64,000 nucleotides of DNA from an uncultured Sutterella sp. (GTDB lineage Bacteria; Pseudomonadota; Gammaproteobacteria; Burkholderiales; Burkholderiaceae_F), in assembly GCA_905213905.1 (NCBI GenBank), contig CAJMKD010000002.1, positions 191,865 through 255,864 of the forward strand, written 5' to 3'. The notes below the pieces were generated by a model, which was not told the origin of the DNA, ran no database searches, and saw nothing but the letters and a program-made list of their open reading frames with translations. A program made the translations under genes and the position numbers. Positions 27,907-35,852 of the stretch are shown one piece after another. The first letter of the stretch is position 1. Each line of letters begins with the position of its first letter.

Positions 27907-28272
27907 CTACGGAATTTGATCGACGGGTGAACTTTTTTCATTAGAACCCATCCCATTTTCTTGGGATGTCTGCTGCGCAGGCTGTTCAATCGTCGAAAGA
28001 ACGCCGCCCGTGGGCTTAGCCGAACGGTTGCTGAAGGCGCCCGAAGCGAGCGTGAGCGCAATGGTCGAGCAGAAGAAAACCGTGGCGGCAATAGCCGTCG
28101 AGCGCGAGAGGAAGTTGGCGCTGCCCGTCGCACCGAAGACGGAGCCCGAGGCGCCGCTGCCGAAAGCTGCGCCGAGATCGGCGCCCTTGCCGTGCTGCAT
28201 CAGCACGAGAACGATCACGACCACGGCAGAGATGATCTGCAGAACGAGGGCGATGCTGAGAAGGAAATGCAT
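27907..28272 (-). CDS. secG: Preprotein translocase subunit SecG
   Basis: Small accessory subunit of the SecYEG translocon. The 121-residue product has two membrane helices (about 3-25 and 54-77) around the conserved loop [20 protein letters not shown], then [16 protein letters not shown] and a polar C-terminal tail. It lies 47 bases after tpiA and before tRNA-Leu on the same strand, the conserved tpiA-secG-tRNA-Leu order. Confidence 0.95.
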   Translation of the reverse strand: MHFLLSIALVLQIISAVVVIVLVLMQHGKGADLGAAFGSGASGSVFGATGSANFLSRSTAIAATVFFCSTIALTLASGAFSNRSAKPTGGVLSTIEQPAQQTSQENGMGSNEKSSPVDQIP

Positions 28273-28319
28273 GGTTTCTAGATACCTTCAATGGGAAAGG
28301 GGGAATGGCGCAGGCGTCA

Positions 28320-29072
28320 TCAGGCCTGGCCGATCGCAAAGAAAGAGACGGCTTTGAGCGAAGCGCCGCCGACGAGAGCGCCGTCAATGTCGGGCATCGC
28401 AAAGAGCCCGGCGGCGTTCTCCGGCGTGACGCTCCCGCCGTAGAGAATTGGGAGCTGTGCGGCGCAGGCGGCGTCAATCGTTTCGATGCGGCGGCGGATG
28501 GACGCGTGAACGGCTTCTGCCGTTTCGGGATCGGCCACGTGGCCCGTGCCGATCGCCCAGACGGGTTCGTAGGCAATTGCGCCGAGGCTCGCGGGTGGCA
28601 TGACGGCGAGCACGGCGTTGAGCTGGCGCAGGATGACAGTCTGCGTTTCGCCGCGTTCGCGCTCCTCGAGCGTTTCGCCCACGCACACGATCGGCTTGAT
28701 GCCGGCCTTGGCAAGTGCAAGCGCCTTCATGGCGACGCGGTTGTCCGTGTCGCCGAAGTAGCGGCGGCGTTCCGAATGCCCGACGATGCACCAATCAATG
28801 CCGATGTCGGCGAGCATGCCTGCGGAGACTTCGCCAGTGTAGGCGCCCGAGGGATTTTCATTGGCGTCTTGCGCGCCGACTTCGAGCGCCGTGCCGCGAA
28901 GACGATCGACGATTTCAGGAAGATAGACAAAAGGCGCGCACAAAACGGCCCGGCAGCCGTCGGCTGCGGGCAGGGATCGATAGGCGTCGATCCACGCACG
29001 CGTGCTCTCCAGGGTGCCGTTCATCTTCCAGTTGGCAACGATGATGCGTTCTCTCACGAGTGGGTGCTCCAA
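28320..29072 (-). CDS. tpiA: Triosephosphate isomerase
   Basis: Interconverts dihydroxyacetone phosphate and glyceraldehyde 3-phosphate. The 250-residue TIM barrel has VANWKMNG (catalytic Lys), GAQDANENPSGAYTGEVSA, the electrophile in CIVGHSERRRYFGDTD (His), the base in YEPVWAIGTG (Glu), and LYGGSVTPENA near the C-terminus. Full length. Upstream of secG, downstream of pnp on the same strand, but separated from pnp by a strong terminator. Confidence 0.96.
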   Translation of the reverse strand: MEHPLVRERIIVANWKMNGTLESTRAWIDAYRSLPAADGCRAVLCAPFVYLPEIVDRLRGTALEVGAQDANENPSGAYTGEVSAGMLADIGIDWCIVGHSERRRYFGDTDNRVAMKALALAKAGIKPIVCVGETLEERERGETQTVILRQLNAVLAVMPPASLGAIAYEPVWAIGTGHVADPETAEAVHASIRRRIETIDAACAAQLPILYGGSVTPENAAGLFAMPDIDGALVGGASLKAVSFFAIGQA

Positions 29073-29197
29073 ATCAGACGGGCGCGAGCGCCGCGCACAA
29101 TTTCGAATCTGTGCATTTTAGCGGCTTTCAGTTTGGCTTGCGTTCCTTCCATCCGTGAATTTCTGAGGCTCAGGGTCCTCTGCGCCCGTCAGTGCAT

Positions 29198-29237
29198 CAA
29201 AAAGGCTCGAGCCGGCTCGCAGACGCGAGCCGGCTCG
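29198..29237 (-). terminator. Terminator of pnp
   Basis: A perfect 13-base GC-rich stem CGAGCCGGCTCGC/GCGAGCCGGCTCG (29208-29220/29225-29237) with a four-base loop reads leftward into AGCCTTTTTT. A second long pairing, 29268-29284 with 29347-29360, lies between it and the pnp stop and may protect the mRNA 3' end. Together they fill the 292-base gap before tpiA. Confidence 0.9.
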
Positions 29238-29364
29238 GCGGATTTGGGATGGCGGCCTTCAGCCTGAAAGACCGCCGCCTTCGCTTTCCGCGTGCGGCCC
29301 GCAATGGTGCTGCGGGCGCGCTTCAGGCATGCAAGAGCGGCGGAGGGCGAAGGCGGTCTTGCGG

Positions 29365-31494
29365 TTACTTGCGTTCGCCTTCGCCTTCTTCGCGCAGGAG
29401 CGCCTTCATCGAAAGGCGCACGCGACCCTTTTCATCTGCTTCGATGACCTTGACGCGGACCTTCTGGCCTTCCTTCAGGTAGTCGGAAACCTGATTGACG
29501 CGCTCCTTGGCGATCTGGCTGATGTGGAGCAGTCCGTCCTTGCCGGGCAGGAGCTGCACGATGGCGCCGAAGTCGAGAAGGCGCTGGACGGTGCCTTCGT
29601 AGATCTGGCCGACTTCCACTTCAGCCGTGATTTCTTCAATACGCTTGCGCGCGGCGTCAACGCGGGCCATGTCCGGGCTCGCGATCGTAACCGTGCCGTC
29701 GTCTTCGACATTGATCGTCGTGCCGGTTTCTTCCGTGAGGGCGCGGATGACGGAGCCGCCCTTGCCGATGACGTCGCGGATCTTTTCCGGATTGATCTTG
29801 AAGCTCACCATGCGCGGAGCGAAGTCGGAGAGCTCCTTGGCGCCGCCGCCTGCCATTTCGTGCATCTTGCCGAGGATGTGCTGGCGGCCTTCGTGGGCCT
29901 GCGCAAGCGCGGCCTGCATGATTTCAGCCGTGATGCCTTCGATCTTGATGTCCATCTGTAGGGCCGTGACGCCGTTTTCGGTGCCGGCAACCTTGAAGTC
30001 CATGTCGCCGAGGTGGTCTTCATCGCCGAGGATGTCGGTGAGAACGGCAAACTTGTTGCCTTCCTTGATGAGGCCCATCGCAACGCCGGCAACGTAGTCC
30101 TTGAGCGGCACGCCGGCGTCAAGCATCGAGAGGCAGCCGCCGCAGACGGAGGCCATCGAGCTCGAGCCGTTCGATTCGCAGATTTCAGAGACGACGCGGA
30201 TCGTGTACTGGAATTCCTCGGGCGAGGGGAGCACCGCCTTCAGCGCGCGCTTGGCGAGGCGCCCGTGGCCGATTTCGCGGCGCTTCGGGGAGCCGACGCG
30301 GCCCGTTTCGCCCGTAGCAAAGGGCGGCATGTTGTAGTGGAGCATGAAGCGCTCGTGCGTTTCTTCGCAGAGGCCGTCGATGATCTGTTCGTCCTGCTTC
30401 GTGCCGAGCGTCGTGACGACAAGCGCCTGGGTTTCGCCGCGGGTGAAGAGGGCGGAGCCGTGCGCGCGCGGCAGCAGCCCCTGGCGGATTTCGATGGGGC
30501 GAACCGTGCGGGTGTCGCGGCCGTCGATGCGGGGCTCGCCGTTGAGAATCTTCGAGCGAACGAGCTTGGCTTCGAGTTCAAAGAGAATGCCGTGCACTTC
30601 GTTCATGTCCGCGGGCTCGGTGCCGGCGACTTCGGCGTCGGCGGCAAGCTGTGCCTCGACGGCTTCGTAAACTTCGCGAAGTTTGTCATTGCGGGCCTGC
30701 TTCGAGCGGATCGAATAGGCTTCCTTCAAGCCGGCGTCGGCGATTTCGACGATGCGGGCGATGAGCGCTTCATTGCGGGCGGGCGGCTGCCAATCCCAGG
30801 CGGGCTTGCCGGCTTCGGCGACGAGGTCGTTGATCGCTTCAATCGCGACCTGCATTTCGCGATGGCCGAACATGACGGCGTCGAGCATCGTCTTTTCGGG
30901 CAGCATGTCGGCTTCGGATTCAACCATGAGAACGGCGCGTTCCGTGCCGGCCACAACGAGGTCGAGGCGGGAGTGCTTGAGTTCTTCCGTCGTGGGATTG
31001 AGAACGAACTTGTCGTCGATGTAGCCCACGCGGCAGGCGCCGATCGGGCCGCGGAAGGGGATGCCGGAGATGGCAAGCGCTGCGGAGGCGCCGATCATCG
31101 CAGGAATGTCCGGATCGACCATCGGGTCGGCCGAGAGCACGTGGATGATGACCTGCACTTCATTGAAGAAGCCGTCCGGGAAAAGCGGACGGATCGGGCG
31201 GTCGATGAGGCGGCTCGTAAGCGTTTCCTTTTCGGAAGGACGGCCTTCGCGCTTGAAGAACCCGCCCGGAATCTTGCCCGCGGCGTACGTCTTTTCAATG
31301 TAGTCGACCGTGAGCGGGAAGAAGTCCTGGCCAGGCTTCGTTTCCTTCTTGGCGACGACCGTGGCGAGAACGACCGTATCGTCCATGCGGCAGATGCAGG
31401 CGCCCGTGGCCTGACGGGCAATTTCGCCCGTTTCAAGCGTGACGTCGTGGTTGCCGAACTTAAAGGACTTCGTGACTTTGTTGAACATCGTCAT
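29365..31494 (-). CDS. pnp: Polyribonucleotide nucleotidyltransferase (PNPase)
   Basis: Phosphorolytic 3'-5' exoribonuclease and degradosome partner. The 709-residue protein has two RNase PH-like domains (first: [23 protein letters not shown]; second: [31 protein letters not shown]), the phosphate-site [18 protein letters not shown] stretch ([20 protein letters not shown]), a KH domain ([20 protein letters not shown]) and an S1 domain ([21 protein letters not shown]). The ATG at 31494 gives [14 protein letters not shown], the usual start; ATG 31488 is also possible. Downstream of rpsO on the same strand. Confidence 0.96.
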   Translation of the reverse strand: MTMFNKVTKSFKFGNHDVTLETGEIARQATGACICRMDDTVVLATVVAKKETKPGQDFFPLTVDYIEKTYAAGKIPGGFFKREGRPSEKETLTSRLIDRPIRPLFPDGFFNEVQVIIHVLSADPMVDPDIPAMIGASAALAISGIPFRGPIGACRVGYIDDKFVLNPTTEELKHSRLDLVVAGTERAVLMVESEADMLPEKTMLDAVMFGHREMQVAIEAINDLVAEAGKPAWDWQPPARNEALIARIVEIADAGLKEAYSIRSKQARNDKLREVYEAVEAQLAADAEVAGTEPADMNEVHGILFELEAKLVRSKILNGEPRIDGRDTRTVRPIEIRQGLLPRAHGSALFTRGETQALVVTTLGTKQDEQIIDGLCEETHERFMLHYNMPPFATGETGRVGSPKRREIGHGRLAKRALKAVLPSPEEFQYTIRVVSEICESNGSSSMASVCGGCLSMLDAGVPLKDYVAGVAMGLIKEGNKFAVLTDILGDEDHLGDMDFKVAGTENGVTALQMDIKIEGITAEIMQAALAQAHEGRQHILGKMHEMAGGGAKELSDFAPRMVSFKINPEKIRDVIGKGGSVIRALTEETGTTINVEDDGTVTIASPDMARVDAARKRIEEITAEVEVGQIYEGTVQRLLDFGAIVQLLPGKDGLLHISQIAKERVNQVSDYLKEGQKVRVKVIEADEKGRVRLSMKALLREEGEGERK

Positions 31495-31873
31495 GTGCTT
31501 TTGAACTCCAAAAGTTGGGTGATGCCGCAAATTCCACGGTCCGATCCCGAAGCTTCTGCCAGCGCGCTCGAAGCGGGCTTCCTGCGGGAAGCTCGTCTCC
31601 GCCCGGGAAACGAGTTCCTCAGGCACGCTGCGGTCAAAGCGTTCTCCGTGCAGGAAACGGAAAGCGCTTTAATCGCAACGCGACGGATTCGGGCGGCGTT
31701 GCCTTTAGCGGTGGGCTAGAGACCGTGCCGATCGCTTTTTGCGTTCGGCAGTGCGGCGGTTGTTGATAGGAACCGAAGCATTGTAAGCATTCGGCAGCGG
31801 GATTCGCATCCCCTAGATGCGACGACGGCCTGTCGTTGATCGGCAGGCCGTTGTCTGAAGAATGGGATCCGTC
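31495..31873. other. rpsO-pnp intergenic region
   Basis: 379 bases without a gene. A hairpin ACGGCCTGTCG/CGGCAGGCCGT (31825-31835/31841-31851) follows the rpsO stop with no T-run. By analogy with enteric rpsO-pnp it could be a processing or partial termination site; the pnp leader then runs about 330 bases, compatible with autoregulation, though this is inference. Confidence 0.45.
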
Positions 31874-32140
31874 TTACTTACGGAGATTGAGCGCGTCAAT
31901 CAGCTTGCGGTAAGCATTGAGATCGGTGCGCTTCAGGTAGTCGAGGAGCTTGCGGCGGCGCGAAACCATGCGGAGAAGGCCGCGGCGGGAGTGATGATCC
32001 TTGGCGTGAACCTTGAAGTGCTCGGTGAGATGGTTGATGCGGGCCGTGAGGAGCGCCACCTGGACTTCGGGAGAGCCGGTGTCGCCTTCGGCGCGCTGGA
32101 ACTTGGCAACGATCTCGGACTTCTTCATTTCAACGGACAT
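31874..32140 (-). CDS. rpsO: 30S ribosomal protein S15
   Basis: Binds the central domain of 16S rRNA early in 30S assembly. The 88-residue product has the full family pattern, including [49 protein letters not shown] and a C-terminal [10 protein letters not shown]. Length is exactly typical. Followed by pnp. Confidence 0.97.
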   Translation of the reverse strand: MSVEMKKSEIVAKFQRAEGDTGSPEVQVALLTARINHLTEHFKVHAKDHHSRRGLLRMVSRRRKLLDYLKRTDLNAYRKLIDALNLRK

Positions 32141-32391
32141 TGGAATTCCTGGTAAAGAAATAAAAGCAACTTGCGGACACGAGCGTTGATACTCGAGCCG
32201 TGAAAGCGCGCATTTTAGACGGTGCGCTATTGCGCATGCAAGCGTCCGAACGAGTTTTTTTGCATTTTGGAATCGCGCTGCTGCTTGTGCGGCGCGAAGG
32301 CTCCTTCAGCTGCCTCGCGGCGCCTGGCTTTGGCGCAGATTTTGCTGCGGTTCCGAGGGTCCGCAGGGCCGCGATCCGATGACGATAAAGA

Positions 32392-32436
32392 AGCAAAACG
32401 GGGCGAAGCGCCTTTTTTCGGCGGTTCGCCCCGTTT
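32392..32436 (-). terminator. Terminator of the amino acid ABC transporter genes
   Basis: A 17-base near-perfect stem AAACGGGGCGAAGCGCC/GGCGGTTCGCCCCGTTT (32396-32412/32420-32436) lies 19 bases past the permease stop and, read leftward, runs into TTTTGCTTCTTT. Confidence 0.82.
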
Positions 32437-32454
32437 GGTGTTGGGTGCTTTCAA

Positions 32455-33120
32455 TCAGCGTTCGTCAGATTTCTTGAAGCGCTTCTCAAGACGCGAGACA
32501 AGCTGCGAAATCGTGAGCGTCATGATGAGGTAAAGAATCGCAACGCAGGTCCAGATTTCGAGCGTGCCGTAGGTTTCGGCAATGATGAGCTGGCCCGAGC
32601 GCGTCAGTTCTTCAAAGCCGATCACGGAAACGAGGGACGAGTCCTTCAGCATGGCGATGAATTCGTTGCCGAGCGGTGGAATGATGCGCTTGAAGGCCTG
32701 CGGCAGCACGATGTAGCGCATCGTCTGGCGATAGGTCATGCCGAGCGAGAGGCCGGCGCGGATCTGGCCGAGCGAAATCGACTGAATGCCGCCGCGGAAG
32801 ATTTCAGCAATGTAGGCGCCCGAATTGAGCGAGCAAGCCGTCACGGCGGCAATGAACGGGTCGATGCGGTGGCCGATGAGCGCAGGGAGCGCGAAGTAGA
32901 TGATGAAGATCTGAATGAGGAGCGGCGTGCCGCGGATCACGTCCACGTAAACCTTGGCCGGAATGCGCAGGATCGCAAGCCGGGAGAGCTGACCGAGACC
33001 GAGGATGAGGCCGAGGATGAGGCCGAGGCCGACGGCGAGCGCCGTGATCTCCAACGTGAGGCCTGCGCCGCGAAGCAGAAGAGGAATGCTGTTGAGGATG
33101 AGCGAGAGATCGAATTCCAT
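32455..33120 (-). CDS. Polar amino acid ABC transporter permease (GlnP/HisM type)
   Basis: Membrane permease of a polar amino acid importer. The 221-residue product has about five membrane helices, the PAAT family segment VDVIRGTPLLIQIFIIYFAL, and the ATPase-contact EAA loop IFRGGIQSISLGQIRAGLSLGM. Start at ATG 33120 (MEFDLSLILNSIPLLLRGAG) matches GlnP-type N-termini; an in-frame ATG at 33165 adds a basic stretch and is less likely. It follows its binding protein by 171 bases. No ATPase gene (GlnQ type) follows; a terminator and then rpsO come next. Confidence 0.9.
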   Translation of the reverse strand: MEFDLSLILNSIPLLLRGAGLTLEITALAVGLGLILGLILGLGQLSRLAILRIPAKVYVDVIRGTPLLIQIFIIYFALPALIGHRIDPFIAAVTACSLNSGAYIAEIFRGGIQSISLGQIRAGLSLGMTYRQTMRYIVLPQAFKRIIPPLGNEFIAMLKDSSLVSVIGFEELTRSGQLIIAETYGTLEIWTCVAILYLIMTLTISQLVSRLEKRFKKSDER

Positions 33121-33291
33121 GGCGGATTGTTGTTTGAGCGCCTTGCGCGCGCGGCTTGTCTCCATGCGCGCGGCCAGTGGCGTGCGGTTTTATTGTTGTG
33201 CTGAGCGGGGCCGCGTGAAGGCGCTGCCGAAGCGGCGCGCCGGCGCGGTCCCGCTCTCTTTGATTCGACTTTGCGAAGTTCTTTCGGGCCG

Positions 33292-34047
33292 TTATTCGGC
33301 GAACCACTTCTCGAAGATCTTCCGAGCTTCGCCGGAAGCTTCAAGTTCGTCGTAGGCCTTGTTGAGCTTTTCGAGGAGCGCAGTGTTGTCCTTCTTCACG
33401 GCAAAGCCGAAGCTCGCGGCGTCTTCCATCGCAGGCTGCAGCTGCAGGTTCTTTGCAAGCTTGGGCTGGCTCTTGAGGAAGTACCCGATCACGGGACGAT
33501 CGAGAATCACGGCGTCGGCGCTTCCCGTAGAAAGCGCCATGAAGGCGTCGCTCGTCGTGTTGAAGGCCGTGACCTTCGCGTCCTTGATGCTCTTGGCCTT
33601 GTCGGCGCCCGTCGTGCCGATCTGCACGGCGATCGGACGGCCGGCAAGGTCGTCGAACTTCGCGAATTTCTGAGCGTCGGCCTTGCGGACAAGCATCGAG
33701 AGCCCCGTCTGGTAGTAGGGCTTCGTGAAGGCGACGCGTTCCGCGCGCTCGGGCGTGATGGACATGCCGGAGGCAACCACGTCGATCGTGCCCGTCATGA
33801 TTGCGGGCAGCAGCGCGTCAAAGCCCATGTTGAGGATCTTGACGTCATAGCCCGCCTTGTCGGCGACGGCGCGGATGAGATCGATGTCAAAGCCCGAGAA
33901 TTCCTTTGTCTTCGTGTCGAGGAATTCAAAGGGCGCAAACGTGGGCTCCGTGCCGACGCGCAGCAGTTCGCGCGCCTGCGCGCATGTGAGGGAGGCGCCA
34001 GCAGCGCAAAGGGCGCAGAGAAGAACGGCGGCTTTCTTGAAAGACAT
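33292..34047 (-). CDS. Polar amino acid ABC transporter substrate-binding protein
   Basis: Periplasmic family 3 binding protein. The 251-residue precursor has a signal peptide (MSFKKAAVLLCALCAAGASL to AQA), then LLRVGTEPTFAPFEFLDTKT, FSGFDIDLIRAVADKAGY, MNFDALLPAIMTG-like NMGFDALLPAIMTGTIDVVASGMSITPERAERVAFTKPYYQTG, and IAVQIGTTGADKAKSI. AAGGA precedes the ATG at 34047. It resembles GlnH/ArtJ-type proteins; the ligand (glutamine, glutamate, arginine or other) cannot be assigned. Works with the permease downstream. Confidence 0.9.
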   Translation of the reverse strand: MSFKKAAVLLCALCAAGASLTCAQARELLRVGTEPTFAPFEFLDTKTKEFSGFDIDLIRAVADKAGYDVKILNMGFDALLPAIMTGTIDVVASGMSITPERAERVAFTKPYYQTGLSMLVRKADAQKFAKFDDLAGRPIAVQIGTTGADKAKSIKDAKVTAFNTTSDAFMALSTGSADAVILDRPVIGYFLKSQPKLAKNLQLQPAMEDAASFGFAVKKDNTALLEKLNKAYDELEASGEARKIFEKWFAE

Positions 34048-34519
34048 GATGCGGATTCCTTCTGAAGGCGGGCGTTCGTGCGTCGGTCTCGCAACCTTCA
34101 GCGCATTCGAGACATGCGCCCGCGGCTTGTGTTTCGGTGAGCGCCGGTCGCATCGGAAAAGAGCGGCAGGGAGCCTGCGGCGTCCGGCGTATTTTCGAGG
34201 AATCTTACTGAAGCGGACGGTTAATTTTCGGCAGCGGAGCTTCAAAATCGCCGCTCATTTGATCTGACGAGGGTATAGGGGCGCGTATTCCGTTCATTGG
34301 TCGAAATCCTTGCTGCACAGTCAACAAGAGGCGCTGATTAGGCGGAAATTTGTCGACATTTTGCGCGAAGCCGTCGATTTATGATTCGACGTGTTAGGTG
34401 CGCGTTCGGGACTGAAGCATGTGAAGAGCGCCGCATTCAGAAAGAAGATACGGCGCTCTTTCAATCGCATTGCTTCAAATGCGGCAAGGCAGATCCAGAC
34501 ATGAAAGCGAGGCGCTCGG
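34048..34519. other. Intergenic region between binding protein gene and dnaQ
   Basis: 472 bases with no credible gene. A hairpin GAAGAGCGCCG/CGGCGCTCTTTC (about 34423-34433/34451-34462) lies downstream of dnaQ without a T-run on that strand and may mark the dnaQ mRNA 3' end. The binding-protein promoter should lie near 34100-34260; the AT-richer patch around 34200-34230 is the best place, but no consensus pair is clear. Confidence 0.4.
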
Positions 34520-35302
34520 TCAAGCGTTTGCTGACTGAGGCGGCTGCGCTGCGGGCGCAGCATCGCTCTCGCTCGGCACGGCTTCCGCTTTTTCTGCTTT
34601 TTCGGCTTCGAGCTTATGCCAGGCGCAGAGCGCCTTGCACTTTTTGTCAGCAATGCCAAGGATTCGTTCGTGTTCGGCGAGCTCTTCCGGCTTGGCCTTG
34701 AGAACAAAGAAGGCGTCCGGCTTCGGAATCGGCGGGATGTCGTCGACGCCCACCTCGGTGAGCGAGAGCGAGTCCTGGCCGCGCGAGAGCGAGAGGTAAA
34801 CCTCTGCGAGAAGCTGCGCGTCAAGAAGCGCGCCGTGGAATGTTCGGCTTGAATTGTCGATTTCGTAGTAGCGGCAGAGACTGTCGAGGCTCACGGCCTT
34901 GCCGGGCAGGAGCTGCTTGGCAAGCTTGACCGTGTCGATGACATCGCAGTAGTCGCGGATGCGGCCCTTGCCGATGCGGCCGAGCTCCATGTCGAGGAAG
35001 GCTGTGTCGAAGGCGGCATTGTGGATGATGAGAGTCGAGCCTTTCACGAAATTGAGAAAGCGGTCGGCCACTTGAGCGAACACGGGCTTGTCGGCAAGAA
35101 ACTCGTTCGTGAGGCCATGGACGTCGATTGCTTCCTGCGGGACTTCGCGCTCAGGGTTGATGTAGAGCTGCAGCTGATTTTCCGAGCCTGTCTTGATCAG
35201 GCGCCCGTCAAGTGCGACGCAGCCGATTTCAACGAGCCGGTCTCCGTTCTCCGGATAGAGGCCGGTGGTTTCTGTGTCGAGCGAAATAAGGCGTTGAGGC
35301 AT
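34520..35302 (-). CDS. dnaQ: DNA polymerase III subunit epsilon (proofreading exonuclease)
   Basis: 3'-5' proofreading subunit of the replicase. The 260-residue protein has ExoI LISLDTETTGL, ExoII IIHNAAFDTAFLDMEL and ExoIII HGALLDAQLLAEVYL with the catalytic His and Asp. The C-terminal 60 residues (EKAEKAEAVPSESDAAPAAQ) are charged and low-complexity; the part that binds the alpha subunit is expected just before them. No rnhA partner lies next to it, unlike in E. coli. Confidence 0.94.
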   Translation of the reverse strand: MPQRLISLDTETTGLYPENGDRLVEIGCVALDGRLIKTGSENQLQLYINPEREVPQEAIDVHGLTNEFLADKPVFAQVADRFLNFVKGSTLIIHNAAFDTAFLDMELGRIGKGRIRDYCDVIDTVKLAKQLLPGKAVSLDSLCRYYEIDNSSRTFHGALLDAQLLAEVYLSLSRGQDSLSLTEVGVDDIPPIPKPDAFFVLKAKPEELAEHERILGIADKKCKALCAWHKLEAEKAEKAEAVPSESDAAPAAQPPQSANA

Positions 35303-35587
35303 CGCGAAAGTCCTTCAATGACGAGTGAAAGCAGTGGCTCTAAAGCCTGTAAAGACCGATAAGGAGGGAGAAAGGCTTATAGGGCAGAGGAGCGCCAATG
35401 AGGCGTGAGAAAAAAATGCCGGTCAGTTCGCTCGCTCAGATGAAGCGCATTGTATCGGCTTGGACGGCAGCGACGGCCCAATGTCCTCGCCCGTCGCAGC
35501 TAACTGCTCGGCCAAGCATGCTCAAGCTGCTTTCGATAGGCTTCAGCGGGAGGCTTGATTCGCTTCGCAATCCGTCCGGAAACAACA
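35303..35587. other. Gap between dnaQ and the tRNA-Gly terminator
   Basis: About 285 bases with no gene, repeat or clear promoter that I can support; it must contain the dnaQ promoter. Confidence 0.35.
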
Positions 35588-35620
35588 AAGCCCGCTGCGC
35601 ATCGTTGTCGCATCGGGCTT
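35588..35620 (-). terminator. Terminator of tRNA-Gly
   Basis: AAGCCCG/CGGGCTT (35588-35594/35614-35620) closes a larger stem-loop and, read leftward, is followed by TGTTGTTTCC. It is 14 bases past the tRNA 3' end. Confidence 0.75.
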
Positions 35621-35633
35621 CTGTCGGAAATTC

Positions 35634-35708
35634 TGGAGCGGGCGAAGGGAGTCGAACCCTCGTCATCAGCTTGGGAAGCTGAGGTAATAGCCGTTATACG
35701 ACGCCCGC
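35634..35708 (-). tRNA. tRNA-Gly (anticodon CCC)
   Basis: Minus-strand cloverleaf: acceptor GCGGGCG/CGCCCGC, anticodon stem TCAGC/GCTGA with loop TTCCCAA (anticodon CCC, reading GGG), T arm GAGGG-TTCGACT-CCCTT, discriminator T and encoded CCA. Confidence 0.94.
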
Positions 35709-35852
35709 GTGAACGAGAAACTGAATTCTAGCGGCAAACCTGATTCGGCGTGAAGCTGGAAACATTTTGTTTCAAATGCTGATTCATGCCTGCGGCGCTG
35801 TAGGGGCTTCGAAGAGGCAGACGCTGCTGCGCTGAACGAAGCCCGCAAAGCA

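Noticed and set aside
30013..31719. Long plus-strand open frame opposite pnp (568 codons)
   Set aside because: pnp is unmistakable on the minus strand; the antisense product is low-complexity Arg/Asp/Ala/Glu-rich with no family pattern.
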